Notes: generated from the letters alone by a model not told the origin. 64,000 bases of DNA from Candidatus Obscuribacterales bacterium (GCA_021732085.1 JAKFVQ010000017.1:149727-213726); one strand, 5' to 3'; positions 47,619 to 57,194 are shown, counted from the first letter of the stretch. Numbers and translations are program-made.

Positions 47619-50119
47619 GAAGCCGGTCATGGATAGTGCAGCTCAAAAAGATAACAAGAGTCATCTTCTTAATCTCCATATTTAGCTGCGCCAATTTTTC
47701 ATTGCCCTTAATAGCTCTTGCGCAAGCTGAATCACAAAGCGCAGACAGCAACAACTATCACTACGACGCGTTACAAGCTTCGGAAATTCTTGGAATAAAG
47801 AATGAAGTTCTCCGCCTAAAGCAGCTGCACGAGCAGGGTGTTAAAACAGGCGAAGAGGAACTGACGCTTCGTAGCCTGATTTTGCGAAAGATACTAATTG
47901 GTTTTCTGGAAGTTAGGAAAGCCTGCAATAAAACAGAAGTTGAGCTTGCATACACGTATGACGTGATGAAGCGCGAACAGAAAAAGAATCAGACAATCAA
48001 TGAGTTTCTAAACCTATTCAACTTTGCTCAGCTCTCAGTTTTGTATACGTTAGAGCCGCGTTCGCGCATCCACAAACAGTTCACCCAATCTGGCATTATG
48101 ACCAGTGTTAGCGCCGGAGTCGGTACAAGTGTTTCAACGCTGGGCGTTTTGTACAACAAGTTTCACCGCACCGGTGATCTGTCGCCACCAAAATTCATGG
48201 CGCCACTTCTAACCGGAGGACCAGTCAACGGAATAGGACTGAGCCCTGTTGTCGATCGCTATCTGGATCTCAATGAGTTCGGCTCACCAATTTCCCGCCG
48301 GCAGGAAATGTATGAGCTCTGGAAGAAGCGCTACGGCGTTGATATGGTCAAGACGCCAAAACCAATGGCAATTGATGATGGAAAGAAAAAGAAACCAGGC
48401 ATATTGCCGACACGTTTGCTGCTTCTCTGGTCAGTTCACACCTTTGTTCAGGATTTCGATTCAGACTTGCTCAAGCTTCTGAGCCTGGTTAGAGCGACGG
48501 ATCCGAATGTGCCTAAATCATCTATGGATCTTAAAGCGCTCGGAATCAGCAAAGGAGCGGAGGAAGCGGCACACCTTTTGAGGATTGAGCCACAAATTGC
48601 CGAGCTAATCCGGACAAAGAATGGCTCATCTGATCGCAACACGCGCTTGGAACTCGAAACAGAATTGCTTGAAGGCGTTCTTAGCGGAATGCTGGAAATA
48701 AGACTGGCTGCGGACAAAGTTGATGAAGAGCTAAATTATGCTTTTGACGTCGTACTCAACTCATTGCTAATGCGCAGAGGAAAAGCACTACAGCTTACCT
48801 ACGAGACAAACTTCATACAGAACGGTGTGTTTGGCGCTACCGCCGGATGGTGCTACTTAAATAAGTACACGAAGGCCGGCAACATAATGTTCCTTATCTC
48901 TAGCGGGATAGGTAACTGCTTGAGCGCTCTTGCCATAATGGAAATGCATGGCGGCTGGCGCAAGATAGACACCGGACCAAACTCCCTGGCCGCATTTCTA
49001 AACATGGGGGAGGCGTACAAATTCTCGCCGATGATCTCTGAGTTTCTCAATGGAACAGCTCCCTATGCAACCAATAACCAATCTAGAAAAGATTACCTCT
49101 ACGATATTTGGAAGAAGTTCACAGTCTCAACGATGAGCCTGGACAATCATAAGAATAAAGAGAAATTGGCTGCAATGCCAACGGTAAAATATGACACTAT
49201 CAAAATTGTGACCAATCGAATCAGTCTCCTTCGATCTCTGAAAGCTGGTCTGGAAGAATTCGACACGCAGCTTTATCAGTTGGTAAACGAAACGGAAGCC
49301 AGCGCAGACGGTATTGCAAGTCAGCTGCCAGACACTGCGGACGAAGGACTCACACGCTCTGCTGCGGAATTGGCTAGACTGCTCCAGGTGCAAGGACAAT
49401 TGGACAGAATTCGCTCCGGCATAAGTGGATTGGATAAGCTGCAAATGCAAACGCTGATTACAAGACGCGTGGTGCAAGCACAACTTGATGTGCGCAGAAC
49501 GGTCGATGAACTCGATAAGGAAATTGCGATCGAACAGCAAGCGCTGGACAAGCTCAACAGATCGAGAGACATGGCCGTTGCAATAGCGAACAATGCGAAC
49601 TTCTTCCAGTTAAACACACTAGCTTTTTTAACTGACGGGCTGCTCGGTTTGAGTGACGTCAAATATCACGAACTATACGCAAACCGGCTTAATGAAGTCT
49701 CCGGCATTATGGTAGGAGGCTTCGCACTGGCATCCTTAATATGCGCTCAGGGCGGAATTCGACTGAGCAAAACTCCTCAGAATATGATCGGTTCTGCATT
49801 CGGCTTAGAAAACAGCGCCGAAGCCACTCGCCTTTCGCCACGCCTGATGACCTACTTCAATTCGGTGTCACCAGAAAGCACAACTGGCATGACCAGGAAG
49901 TCGGAATTGATTAGCTACTGGAAGGACGCTCGTTTTCTCAGTACCAACATGATAAAGAAATCCTCAATTGAACGGCTGGCAGCAAATGGTCGCGCCCATC
50001 ATTTTTGGTCGGAGAATATAAAAACGCTGACCAATAGGATTTATGCTCTTTACGATTTGCGAGCACAGATTGACACTATGGATGCCGGTCTATCGGATTT
50101 ATTGAGTTCTGCGCATTAG
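47609..50119 (+). CDS. secreted protein of three homologous ~260-residue repeats
   Basis: 836 residues with a basic start and hydrophobic signal (VIFLISIFSCANFSLPLIALAQ). Three copies of one unit follow (about residues 50-300, 305-560 and 575-836). Each has a helix with (A/S)..A..LL or LG(I)....I..L, a VR/DEL helix (EVRKACNKTEVEL, EIRLAADKVDEEL, DVRRTVDELDKEI), a hydrophobic Gly-rich segment, then a conserved SP..(V/M)..(F/Y)(L/F)N..P block and a (L/I)W/YWKK or YWKD box, and a closing helix. The hydrophobic segments may be membrane-spanning. No family is recognised; the triplication and signal peptide suggest an envelope structural role. Confidence 0.65.
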   Translation: MTIRSRSWIVQLKKITRVIFLISIFSCANFSLPLIALAQAESQSADSNNYHYDALQASEILGIKNEVLRLKQLHEQGVKTGEEELTLRSLILRKILIGFLEVRKACNKTEVELAYTYDVMKREQKKNQTINEFLNLFNFAQLSVLYTLEPRSRIHKQFTQSGIMTSVSAGVGTSVSTLGVLYNKFHRTGDLSPPKFMAPLLTGGPVNGIGLSPVVDRYLDLNEFGSPISRRQEMYELWKKRYGVDMVKTPKPMAIDDGKKKKPGILPTRLLLLWSVHTFVQDFDSDLLKLLSLVRATDPNVPKSSMDLKALGISKGAEEAAHLLRIEPQIAELIRTKNGSSDRNTRLELETELLEGVLSGMLEIRLAADKVDEELNYAFDVVLNSLLMRRGKALQLTYETNFIQNGVFGATAGWCYLNKYTKAGNIMFLISSGIGNCLSALAIMEMHGGWRKIDTGPNSLAAFLNMGEAYKFSPMISEFLNGTAPYATNNQSRKDYLYDIWKKFTVSTMSLDNHKNKEKLAAMPTVKYDTIKIVTNRISLLRSLKAGLEEFDTQLYQLVNETEASADGIASQLPDTADEGLTRSAAELARLLQVQGQLDRIRSGISGLDKLQMQTLITRRVVQAQLDVRRTVDELDKEIAIEQQALDKLNRSRDMAVAIANNANFFQLNTLAFLTDGLLGLSDVKYHELYANRLNEVSGIMVGGFALASLICAQGGIRLSKTPQNMIGSAFGLENSAEATRLSPRLMTYFNSVSPESTTGMTRKSELISYWKDARFLSTNMIKKSSIERLAANGRAHHFWSENIKTLTNRIYALYDLRAQIDTMDAGLSDLLSSAH

Positions 50120-50127
50120 TGCGCGAG

Positions 50128-51003
50128 TTACTTAGAGAAGTATCCGATCAGCTGGTCTTTTAATAGCTTCGAAGCGCCAGATGTAGTCTGGCCTTTTAGA
50201 TGGAACAGGTGATAGTGAATTTGTGGCAGTTCACTCATTTTTCGCGAGACTAATCCATCGGGAATTGAGCACGATGAATTGACCACTGCCAAACCAAACC
50301 CGAGCTGAACGAACTTAAGCATAAGCTCCCAACCATTTGCCTCAATAGCGACCCGCCAATCGACACCGGCATTTTGAAGCAAAAGGCTGAGTACCTGTCG
50401 ATGCGGGCGATCAGCAGAAGGGACAATGAGTCCTTGCCCATGGAGATCTGTAAGTTGAATTTTCCTTCTTGCCGCAAGCTCATGCTTCCGGGGCATTACC
50501 AAAACTTGATCGGCTTTATAGAGCAAGTGCGACTTGATGCCTGCAGGAATAGTTTCCAACGACGCAACACCTATTTGTGCTTTCCCGGACTGGATAGCAT
50601 CCAGAACGCCCTCTCTATTCATAGTTAGAAGGCTCAGACTTGCAGTTGAACTTATCGTAAATAGACGTAAGGGCTCTGCCAGCAGATAGAGAAATGCTCC
50701 TTCACCAGAGGCGAGCACAACCGTTTCACGTTTTTTGCCTGAGCAAAGTTCTTCGAAGAAAGCTTCAGCACGTTGTGTCTCCTCGCGGCTGAATCTTGCA
50801 AGCAGTTTTCCAGCTTGTGTAAGTTCAAGCTGCCTTCCAACTTTTCGATAAAGCGGTAAATTCAATAGGCGTGACAGCTCTTGAACCTTCGCAAAGAGAG
50901 CCGGCTGCGATATGTGCAACTCTTCTGCTGCGTGTGTGAAATTCAGCTTTTCCGAGAAAACTACGAATGCCTTCATTGCATCTAGACTGGGCAAAGCTAC
51001 CAT
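50128..51003 (-). CDS. LysR-family transcriptional regulator
   Basis: 291 residues. The N-terminal winged helix-turn-helix is seen (AFVVFSEKLNFTHAAEELHISQPALFAKVQELSRLL, residues about 10-46) followed by the usual linker helix and a substrate-binding domain (VVLASGEGAFLYLLAEPLRLF, then VMPRKHELA). It probably regulates the divergent HAD gene 90 bp away, as is common for LysR pairs; TTATAG repeats in between may be its sites. The effector is unknown. Confidence 0.9.
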   Translation of the reverse strand: MVALPSLDAMKAFVVFSEKLNFTHAAEELHISQPALFAKVQELSRLLNLPLYRKVGRQLELTQAGKLLARFSREETQRAEAFFEELCSGKKRETVVLASGEGAFLYLLAEPLRLFTISSTASLSLLTMNREGVLDAIQSGKAQIGVASLETIPAGIKSHLLYKADQVLVMPRKHELAARRKIQLTDLHGQGLIVPSADRPHRQVLSLLLQNAGVDWRVAIEANGWELMLKFVQLGFGLAVVNSSCSIPDGLVSRKMSELPQIHYHLFHLKGQTTSGASKLLKDQLIGYFSK

Positions 51004-51012
51004 AACTTTTCC

Positions 51013-51075
51013 TTATAGTGAATAACAACATTATAGTTCCCATTTATTTCTCTATTTACTACATTAGGCTTATAG
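51013..51075. promoter_or_regulatory. three TTATAG repeats between divergent genes (possible LysR operator)
   Basis: TTATAG occurs at 51013-51018, 51031-51036 and 51070-51075 in the 90-bp gap between the LysR gene and the HAD gene. The first two are 18 bases apart, about two helical turns. LysR proteins bind such promoter-overlapping repeats; direct evidence is lacking. Confidence 0.35.
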
Positions 51076-51093
51076 AAACGGAGAAATAACGCA

Positions 51094-51612
51094 ATGAAAA
51101 GCAGAACTAGTAAAGTAATAGGAGTCGATATCGGCGGAGTGATTATCGGCAAAATTAACGACAAAGCAGATACTTCCTTCTTTGGAGCAAACTATCTTGA
51201 TACCCCGGAAATCGAGGATGCATTTTCCTCATTAAGATTGCTGACTGACGCGGGATTTGTAATTTATCTGGTCTCAAAATGCGGAAGGAACGTACAAGAG
51301 AAATCAATAAGTTGGTTAGAGCACAATCAGTTTTTCAAGAAAACTGGAGTCCGCTTTGAGAATCTAAGATTCTGTAGAACCAGACCGGAAAAAGCGCAGA
51401 TATGTACTAACATCGGTGCCAACTACTTCGTAGATGATCGCCTCGAAGTTCTTTCTTACTTATGTGCTGTGCAACATCTATTCTTGTTCAATGCTGATGA
51501 TAAGGAAGTGAGCAAATTCGCCAGATTCCTTAGCGGCGTAACCAGGACGAATTCATGGACCGAAATAGCAAGTACGATCATTAGCACCACTAAGGGAACT
51601 CTATGTGGTTAG
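51094..51612 (+). CDS. HAD-like hydrolase
   Basis: 172 residues. ATG 51094 follows GGAGA. HAD-type elements: VIGVDIGGVIIGK at the N-terminus (motif I, with Gly where the second catalytic Asp usually is), VIYLVSKCG (motif II Ser) and NYFVDDRLEVL (motif IV acidic pair), and a conserved-looking FCRTRPEKAQIC. The changed motif I makes phosphatase activity uncertain. The last 23 bases overlap the convergent kptA gene, and the gene is divergent from lysR. Confidence 0.65.
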   Translation: MKSRTSKVIGVDIGGVIIGKINDKADTSFFGANYLDTPEIEDAFSSLRLLTDAGFVIYLVSKCGRNVQEKSISWLEHNQFFKKTGVRFENLRFCRTRPEKAQICTNIGANYFVDDRLEVLSYLCAVQHLFLFNADDKEVSKFARFLSGVTRTNSWTEIASTIISTTKGTLCG

Positions 51613-52171
51613 GCGGGACACATTCTGTCAGCCAGACTTGATTTTCACTCAAGAAAAAGCGCGAGCCGTTTGCCACCATCTGGTCAGCTCTAACGATAAG
51701 TATAACTGGCTCTCCATAACGGCTGCCTACGGACATAGCGGTGTCCCTCGATTCAGTCAAATGCACGTGATGGCGCTGTCCTTTCAGCAACCCTCTTTGC
51801 CTTATGGATGGGACGAAGCGCGATGCGGTGCCGTGATAAAGGATCGGCGGTGGCGACTTCTGATCATAGTTGAGATCAATGTTGATACTGTGACCTTGAT
51901 TCGCTCGGATTCTTGATCCTGTCGGATCGAATGAGAACCTCTTTTTATCGTTCGTCAGCACAAGTTCATTGAGCTGCTCGATTGTAAGTTCGTCCCCGTG
52001 CCTGGCAAGGGCAGAAAGGAGCAGCTCAACCTCGACATATCCCTGCTGGTCAAGTCTAAGTCCGATCGAATCTGGTCTATGGCGCAAAACATACGAAAGC
52101 CGTTTGCTAATCTTTTCTTTTGAGCCTGACAAAGAGCCTCTCCTACATTCTGCTGGAAGATTATGATACAT
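51590..52171 (-). CDS. kptA: RNA 2'-phosphotransferase (Tpt1/KptA family)
   Basis: 193 residues. The family removes an internal 2'-phosphate from RNA, using NAD+ to make ADP-ribose-1''-2''-cyclic phosphate. All signature blocks are present: KISKRLSYVLRHRP, IRANQGHSI, LYHGTASRF and RHHVHLTES. In bacteria the role is unknown, since 2'-phospho splice junctions are not normally made; RNA repair or ADP-ribosylation is discussed. It overlaps the HAD gene by 23 bp, tail to tail. The start ATG has no good ribosome site. Confidence 0.93.
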   Translation of the reverse strand: MYHNLPAECRRGSLSGSKEKISKRLSYVLRHRPDSIGLRLDQQGYVEVELLLSALARHGDELTIEQLNELVLTNDKKRFSFDPTGSRIRANQGHSINIDLNYDQKSPPPILYHGTASRFVPSIRQRGLLKGQRHHVHLTESRDTAMSVGSRYGEPVILIVRADQMVANGSRFFLSENQVWLTECVPPNHIEFP

Positions 52172-52333
52172 GAGCCAGCCGCTACAAGAGAATTAGAGCT
52201 GGATAGCCCATAGGCCATATCTGCCTGAGACCGAGCCAGCGTCATGCAACATGCATGGCATAACGAAAGCGCGAAATGATATGCTCTAAGGCCGAAGTAC
52301 CTCCGGCAACCGATGTAAATCGAAGGTTTTATC

Positions 52334-53416
52334 ATGAATATCTATCGTTCCGTTTCCCTACTGCTTTGCGGGCTATTGATAAGTGCCAGTTCCGCCCTAG
52401 CTATCGAAAGCACGATGCCCCCGGACAAATATGCGGAGATTATCAAGCCTGGATTTGCATCTAAATACACGTATATCGAAGACGGTAACTTCGATGAGGC
52501 ATGCAACCTACCTACGTATGAGTGGCTTCCAAAAGACCAACCTACAAAGGCTGTGATTATCGGTGTTCATGGACTAACTCTACATGGACGCCGATATCGC
52601 GTACTTGCCAGAACCATGGCTGTAAACGGAATCGCATTTGTCGCACCCGATATGCTTGGCTTTGGCAAAAACCGATTTGATGAGAAATGGCAGCACGACG
52701 GAGAAAAGAAGAAGGCGCGTACGCGCGCGCATCATGAGAAAAGCTATGAAGCTATTGTGAAATTGGCTCAGGCTGTCAGACAAAAATACCCGAGCATCCC
52801 AGTAATCTGTGCAGGTGAGAGCCTTGGCTGCACGTTTGCCGTGCGCTTGGCCGCAGAGCATCCCGAGCTGATAACTGGGATGATCCTGTCAGCTCCGGCA
52901 GTGAAGGTAAATCCATTGATGTACGCAAGCCCCGGAGACATCAAAGCCGGTCTGACAGCAATGACTAACCTAACAGGTATGGTCAATCTTAAAGGCTTTT
53001 TCACCAATTTAGTTTCAGGACGCTCAGAAGTGGTCAATGAAATGATCGATGATCCATATATAGTGAAAGAACTCTCATTGGGTGAGCTCCTCTCCACGGA
53101 CGAATTCGTCGAAAAAACCGTGAAGTGGGGAAAAAATATAGACCAGTCAATGCCGGTTTTAATAATTCAAGGCAGCGCCGACAAATGCGTCGTGCCTAAA
53201 CATGTGACGGATTTGATGATGGTTATTCCGTCTCAAGACCAGCAAGTTTCCTGGCGAGGCAGCTTTGGGCATCTACAGCTTGAAACAGCTTTTATGCGCG
53301 CATCGATAATTGATAGCATTGGAGATTGGCTACAAGATCACAGCACAGAGAACCGTACCAGGCTGGAAGAGCTCGAAAAAAATGTGGCCGATTTAGGTGG
53401 AACTTTGGTCCGCTAG
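52334..53416 (+). CDS. secreted alpha/beta-hydrolase (monoacylglycerol-lipase-like)
   Basis: 360 residues. ATG 52334 follows GAAGG and starts a signal peptide (SLLLCGLLISASSALA). The fold is that of lysophospholipase / monoacylglycerol lipase: GVHGLTLHGRRY for the oxyanion loop, nucleophile Ser163 in AGESLG, acid in GSADKCV and His in FGHLQLE. The extracytoplasmic location suggests lipid or ester scavenging. A charged helical C-terminus (residues 335-360) is extra. Confidence 0.87.
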   Translation: MNIYRSVSLLLCGLLISASSALAIESTMPPDKYAEIIKPGFASKYTYIEDGNFDEACNLPTYEWLPKDQPTKAVIIGVHGLTLHGRRYRVLARTMAVNGIAFVAPDMLGFGKNRFDEKWQHDGEKKKARTRAHHEKSYEAIVKLAQAVRQKYPSIPVICAGESLGCTFAVRLAAEHPELITGMILSAPAVKVNPLMYASPGDIKAGLTAMTNLTGMVNLKGFFTNLVSGRSEVVNEMIDDPYIVKELSLGELLSTDEFVEKTVKWGKNIDQSMPVLIIQGSADKCVVPKHVTDLMMVIPSQDQQVSWRGSFGHLQLETAFMRASIIDSIGDWLQDHSTENRTRLEELEKNVADLGGTLVR

Positions 53417-53551
53417 ATTAATTTGCTTTGCTCGACGAGCTGTCAACATCAATGTTAGACTGAACTCTGGACCTGAGGAAAAGCACGTGACCACAATGGT
53501 CGCCTTACAGATCCGGATACCCCAAAAGCAAGCTTCGGGCTTGCCATACAC

Positions 53552-54226
53552 ATGTCGAAGATGCCCCTGAGAAGAGTCGCAGAGGAAGCAGCTCGCCTTA
53601 TGGCTGCCGGCGCCGAGAATGAATACATTCACGCCAAAACTCGCGCTCTCGAAATGCTCGGTATATCAGGACAAACTCGCTTACCGTCCAATCGGAAAAT
53701 AAAAGACTGCATTGCCCGTCTTACTCAAGAAGAGATCGGTGCAGACGAGGTTCACAGGCGGCTGCGCGCTATGCGGCAGATCGCATATGAACTTATAACT
53801 GTTCTGGAGATATTCGATCCATTCTTGATCGGCAGCACACTAACTGGCGAAATACGCCGGAGCTCTGACATTGACCTTCACGTATATTCGGATGATTACG
53901 CCGAAGTGGAAGAACATCTTGCGATATACGGATATGACGAAATCGATATCGAACAAGTGGAGAATCGCAAGGGCAGCTTCGTTCACCTTCGCTGGTTGGA
54001 ACAAGGATTCCCAATCGAGATAACCATTTATCCGTGGAGCTGGCGCACGGTGACGCTCTACTCATCAGTAACAGGAAAACCGATGAAACGCGCAGACATT
54101 CACGGAGTCAAAAAACTACTCAACAGGATGGACCTGCAGAAACAGAAAGAGCAAAGCGGCTCAAGCTCTCTACTGCCTTCACTTCCTCCGCCGCCAGCAC
54201 CTGAACATGGGCAATCAGCCACATAA
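53552..54226 (+). CDS. nucleotidyltransferase-fold protein
   Basis: 224 residues. The NTase motif is clear: GSTLTGEIRRSSDIDLHVYS (the GS...DxD pattern), with a third acidic strand likely in FPIEITIYPW. A helical N-terminal part (residues 1-75) and a Pro-rich, disordered C-terminus (LPSLPPPPAPEHGQ) flank it. Substrate unknown. Start ATG 53552 or 53561; neither has a strong ribosome site. Confidence 0.7.
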   Translation: MSKMPLRRVAEEAARLMAAGAENEYIHAKTRALEMLGISGQTRLPSNRKIKDCIARLTQEEIGADEVHRRLRAMRQIAYELITVLEIFDPFLIGSTLTGEIRRSSDIDLHVYSDDYAEVEEHLAIYGYDEIDIEQVENRKGSFVHLRWLEQGFPIEITIYPWSWRTVTLYSSVTGKPMKRADIHGVKKLLNRMDLQKQKEQSGSSSLLPSLPPPPAPEHGQSAT

Positions 54227-54271
54227 TCCGTGGCTGACTTATCTGTGATGAAACTTTTACTAACTGGGATG

Positions 54272-54694
54272 CTATCCAATTCGTTTACTGATCGCAGCAG
54301 TCAATATGTGCGGCTCGTCAGTTCCTATGAATATTTTCTTGCCGCTGCTGTAGGTTATTTCCACAGCATCCAAACCATAGACATTGAATAGCCATCCAGC
54401 GCCGACGAAATGGATTCCCCAGCCCATAATTGGTGATGTCCGGATAGGCTGAACCGAACTAATTCCATCAATGGGGAATGATTTTTTGACCGGGCCATCA
54501 CCGTACTGAACCTGGATTTTTTCCGAATCAACAGATACGGTAAGCGAACGGAAATTTAGCGCAGCTGCTCCCAGCACGCCCAATGTCAAAAGCCTGAGTA
54601 TCCACCCAGGTGGAGTAAGTCCTAAAGCAAGTCCCGCTATTGTTGCCACGGCCAGAACGTTTTCCGGCACCTTTTGTGTATGGGTGTATTCCAT
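54272..54694 (-). CDS. membrane protein with bacterial PH-like domain
   Basis: 140 residues from the ATG at 54694 (AGAGGA upstream); an earlier ATG at 54721 has no ribosome site. Two close hydrophobic helices (VLAVATIAGLALGLTPPGWILRLLTLGVLGAAAL) precede a beta-rich domain (SLTVSVDSEKIQVQYG, then VEITYSSGKKIFIGT) that resembles bacterial PH domains. Role unknown. Confidence 0.6.
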   Translation of the reverse strand: MEYTHTQKVPENVLAVATIAGLALGLTPPGWILRLLTLGVLGAAALNFRSLTVSVDSEKIQVQYGDGPVKKSFPIDGISSVQPIRTSPIMGWGIHFVGAGWLFNVYGLDAVEITYSSGKKIFIGTDEPHILTAAISKRIG

Positions 54695-54817
54695 AGAATC
54701 CTCTTTTAAAGAAGGCGCCATGAGCTTGGCATCTAACTCTATGCCCAGCGAGGCGAAGATGCTACCATGCCGCTGGTTGAAATGTGTGAAAGCGTTAAGC
54801 GGCCAAAAGGTCCAGTC

Positions 54818-55417
54818 ATGCCTGCAAACGAAAAACCGAAAATAATAAAACCAATTATCGGTGGCGTAATATCGGGAGGGCTCAGTAAAAGGATGGGTCA
54901 GTCAAAAGACCGCCTGCTCTTAGCCGACGGACGTAGCATGATCCAGCATGTTCTGGATAGATTGCTGACTGTCTGTAAGGAGATTATTGTCGCTGGTCCA
55001 GAACTTCCAGTGCAGCTAGACGAAGATGAGCGCGTGCATTTCGTAAAAGATAATTTTCCCGGACAAGGTCCCCTGGCAGGAGTTGAAGCGATTCTGTCCA
55101 GCGGGTACGCAAGTGGATATATTATTGCTGCGTGCGATCAGCCTTGCCTAAAGGAAGAGCTTCTAAAAATGCTTATTCCTGATGATCCGGATATGCCTTG
55201 TTTTTTTGATCTTGCCGAAAATGGCATAATGCAGCCATTTCCTGGATACTATCCTGTAAGTTGGCTTCCAGACATAAGGGATTCCTTGAGAAGAAATCGA
55301 CGCTCCTTAAAAGCCCTGATTGCTGATTCCGATGTTATTTTGAAACCCATAGAAGCAGTTCTGGCAGACAGTTTGAAAAGCATAAATACAAGTGAAGATC
55401 TCAAATCGATTATCTAG
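54818..55417 (+). CDS. mobA: molybdenum cofactor guanylyltransferase-like protein (MobA family)
   Basis: 199 residues from the ATG at 54818, preceded by AAAAGG; the frame is open to an ATG at 54767 without a ribosome site. The nucleotidyltransferase signature GGVISGGLSKRMGQSKDRLLL and the later GPLAGVEAIL with IIAACDQPCL are those of MobA, which joins GMP to molybdopterin. Related MocA or IspD-like enzymes share the fold, so substrate choice is not certain. No other molybdenum gene is nearby. Confidence 0.8.
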   Translation: MPANEKPKIIKPIIGGVISGGLSKRMGQSKDRLLLADGRSMIQHVLDRLLTVCKEIIVAGPELPVQLDEDERVHFVKDNFPGQGPLAGVEAILSSGYASGYIIAACDQPCLKEELLKMLIPDDPDMPCFFDLAENGIMQPFPGYYPVSWLPDIRDSLRRNRRSLKALIADSDVILKPIEAVLADSLKSINTSEDLKSII

Positions 55418-55617
55418 TTGGGCTCTGCAAAATTGATTAGTTCACTACCTGAAAGGAGAAATGCTAAAGCCATTTTCTTCACAGTGAACATGCAAGAATG
55501 GGCTATACTAAGAAGCGCATAAAAAGCCGAGGAAGAGGAAATCTACCCCTCTATTCTTCGGATATAGAAAAGCTAAGCAGTGGTGCAAAGCTGTATATAA
55601 AATCTGGAGGAAAGTGC

Positions 55618-56097
55618 ATGGTTGGAAAAGTTACTCTCAAAGTAAAGCGACTAGCGCACTGCAAGGACATGCCCAGATATGCCACTGCCGGCTCTGCCGG
55701 CATGGATTTAACAGCAGCAATAGAAGAGCCCTTCACGCTGCAGGCAGGCGATCGATATGCAATGCCCACAGGAATTGTTATTGAAGTTCCTCCTGGTTAC
55801 GAAGGACAAGTTCGTCCTCGCTCGGGTTTGGCTTTCAAGGCTGGTATTAGCCTGACAAATTGTGTTGGCACCATAGATAGTGACTACCGTGGTGAAGTAA
55901 AAGTTCTTTTGATAAATCACGGCAAAGCAGCCTACACATTCGAGCCTGGCGAACGCATCGCTCAATTGTTAGTGACGCCTGTACCGCAAGTTGAAATACT
56001 TGAAGTCGATGAGCTGAGCAGCACCGAAGAGCGGGGAGCGGGAGGTTTCGGATCGACCGGTCGTGGAATGCTAGCCGCAAGCGCCCGCAAAGCATAA
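55618..56097 (+). CDS. dut: dUTP diphosphatase
   Basis: 159 residues from the ATG at 55618, which follows GGAGGAAAG; an earlier ATG at 55498 would add 40 basic residues not usual in the family. All five trimeric dUTPase motifs are present: [36 protein letters not shown] (with the catalytic Asp), ERIAQLLV and [11 protein letters not shown]. It cleaves dUTP to dUMP and pyrophosphate. It is followed by a 236-bp leader before dapB. Confidence 0.95.
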   Translation: MVGKVTLKVKRLAHCKDMPRYATAGSAGMDLTAAIEEPFTLQAGDRYAMPTGIVIEVPPGYEGQVRPRSGLAFKAGISLTNCVGTIDSDYRGEVKVLLINHGKAAYTFEPGERIAQLLVTPVPQVEILEVDELSSTEERGAGGFGSTGRGMLAASARKA

Positions 56098-56138
56098 GCT
56101 AAATATTTCTCACTTTTAAAGAGCTCGACGCCGCCAGC

Positions 56139-56317
56139 GCCAGCAAAGCTGGCACGCAGGCTTTCTTCGCAGATTTTCTCAATCTGCAGCAAGTATGAAA
56201 GTTCGCATTTCAGATACGTCATGCTTCATAGCAATCAGATGCAGAGCCAGTCTGGATCGGTTAAACTTTAATTGACTAAAAAAATCTGCTAAAAGAGACA
56301 CACCCTGAAAAGGGGTG
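56139..56317 (+). promoter_or_regulatory. three hairpins in the dapB leader
   Basis: Between dut and dapB are GCCAGC/GCTGGC (56139-56153), GCAGATT/AATCTGC (56169-56187) and CACCC/GGGTG (56301-56317, just before the dapB ribosome site). None has a T-run, and the lysine-riboswitch consensus was not found. They may affect readthrough or translation of the dap cluster. Confidence 0.35.
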
Positions 56318-56333
56318 GCAGAGGAGTTTTGTG

Positions 56334-57194
56334 ATGCCTGAAAAGAAGAAGGTAATCATCGGAGGAATCAACGGTCGTATGGGGCGAGCTAGTTCTCGCC
56401 TGCTTTTGGACTCCGATGAATTTGAACTTGTCGGTGCATATGGCAAAGCAGATGCAAACTACGTCGGTCTGGACCTGGGTGAGCTCCTTTCATTGCCTAA
56501 GACTGGCATCAAAATAAGCAAAGATTTTAACAGCGCTAATTCGAACAGCAAGTCAGCAATTTTGCTGGACAACACACACGCAGGTCCGTCCATCGCTGCA
56601 GCAAAAGAAGCCCTCAACGCAGGAGTTCGTCCTGTACTTGGTACATCCGGAATCACAGAAGAGCAGTTCCAAGAGCTGGGAGAGCTTGCAAAACAAAAGA
56701 AATTGGGAGCTTTGGTAATACCAAACTTTTCCATTGGCGCAGTTTTGATGATGGACTTTGCCCGCCAAGCTGGTGCATATTTCGAGAATGTTGAAATCGT
56801 TGAGATGCATCATACAAAGAAGCTAGATGCACCTTCGGGAACAGCGATGCACACCATGAAAAAGCTGGCGACCGCAAGGGATGCTTTCAATCGCAAAGAA
56901 GTCGATGAACATGAAATGATTGAAGGCTCTAGAGGCGGGTTGGGGCAAGCAGGCGTTCGCGTGCATTCCCTGAGATTACCCGGACTTATCTCACACCAGG
57001 AAGTAATTTTTGGTTCACCAGGTGAGCTACTAACGGTCCGACACGACAGTTTCAATATGGACTGCTTCCTGAGCGGGATCATGATGTCCTTGCGCTTCGT
57101 CAATTCCATCGACGAACTTGTGATTGGATTGGACAACGTACTAGGTTTGGGCGGCAACACAAAAGCACGCGTTGCTGCATCTACAGCGAAATAG
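56334..57194 (+). CDS. dapB: 4-hydroxy-tetrahydrodipicolinate reductase
   Basis: 286 residues from the ATG at 56334, preceded by GAGGAG; a GTG directly before it is less likely. It reduces 4-hydroxy-tetrahydrodipicolinate to tetrahydrodipicolinate with NAD(P)H for lysine and diaminopimelate. The nucleotide-binding GGINGRMG, the catalytic block EMHHTKKLDAPSGTA and the substrate block GAVLMMDFARQ are present. It begins the cluster dapB - asd - dapA - RNase J on the plus strand. Confidence 0.95.
   Translation: MPEKKKVIIGGINGRMGRASSRLLLDSDEFELVGAYGKADANYVGLDLGELLSLPKTGIKISKDFNSANSNSKSAILLDNTHAGPSIAAAKEALNAGVRPVLGTSGITEEQFQELGELAKQKKLGALVIPNFSIGAVLMMDFARQAGAYFENVEIVEMHHTKKLDAPSGTAMHTMKKLATARDAFNRKEVDEHEMIEGSRGGLGQAGVRVHSLRLPGLISHQEVIFGSPGELLTVRHDSFNMDCFLSGIMMSLRFVNSIDELVIGLDNVLGLGGNTKARVAASTAK

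Noticed and set aside
56098..56333. Lysine riboswitch before dapB
   Set aside because: The conserved lysine-riboswitch core could not be found; only unrelated short hairpins are present.
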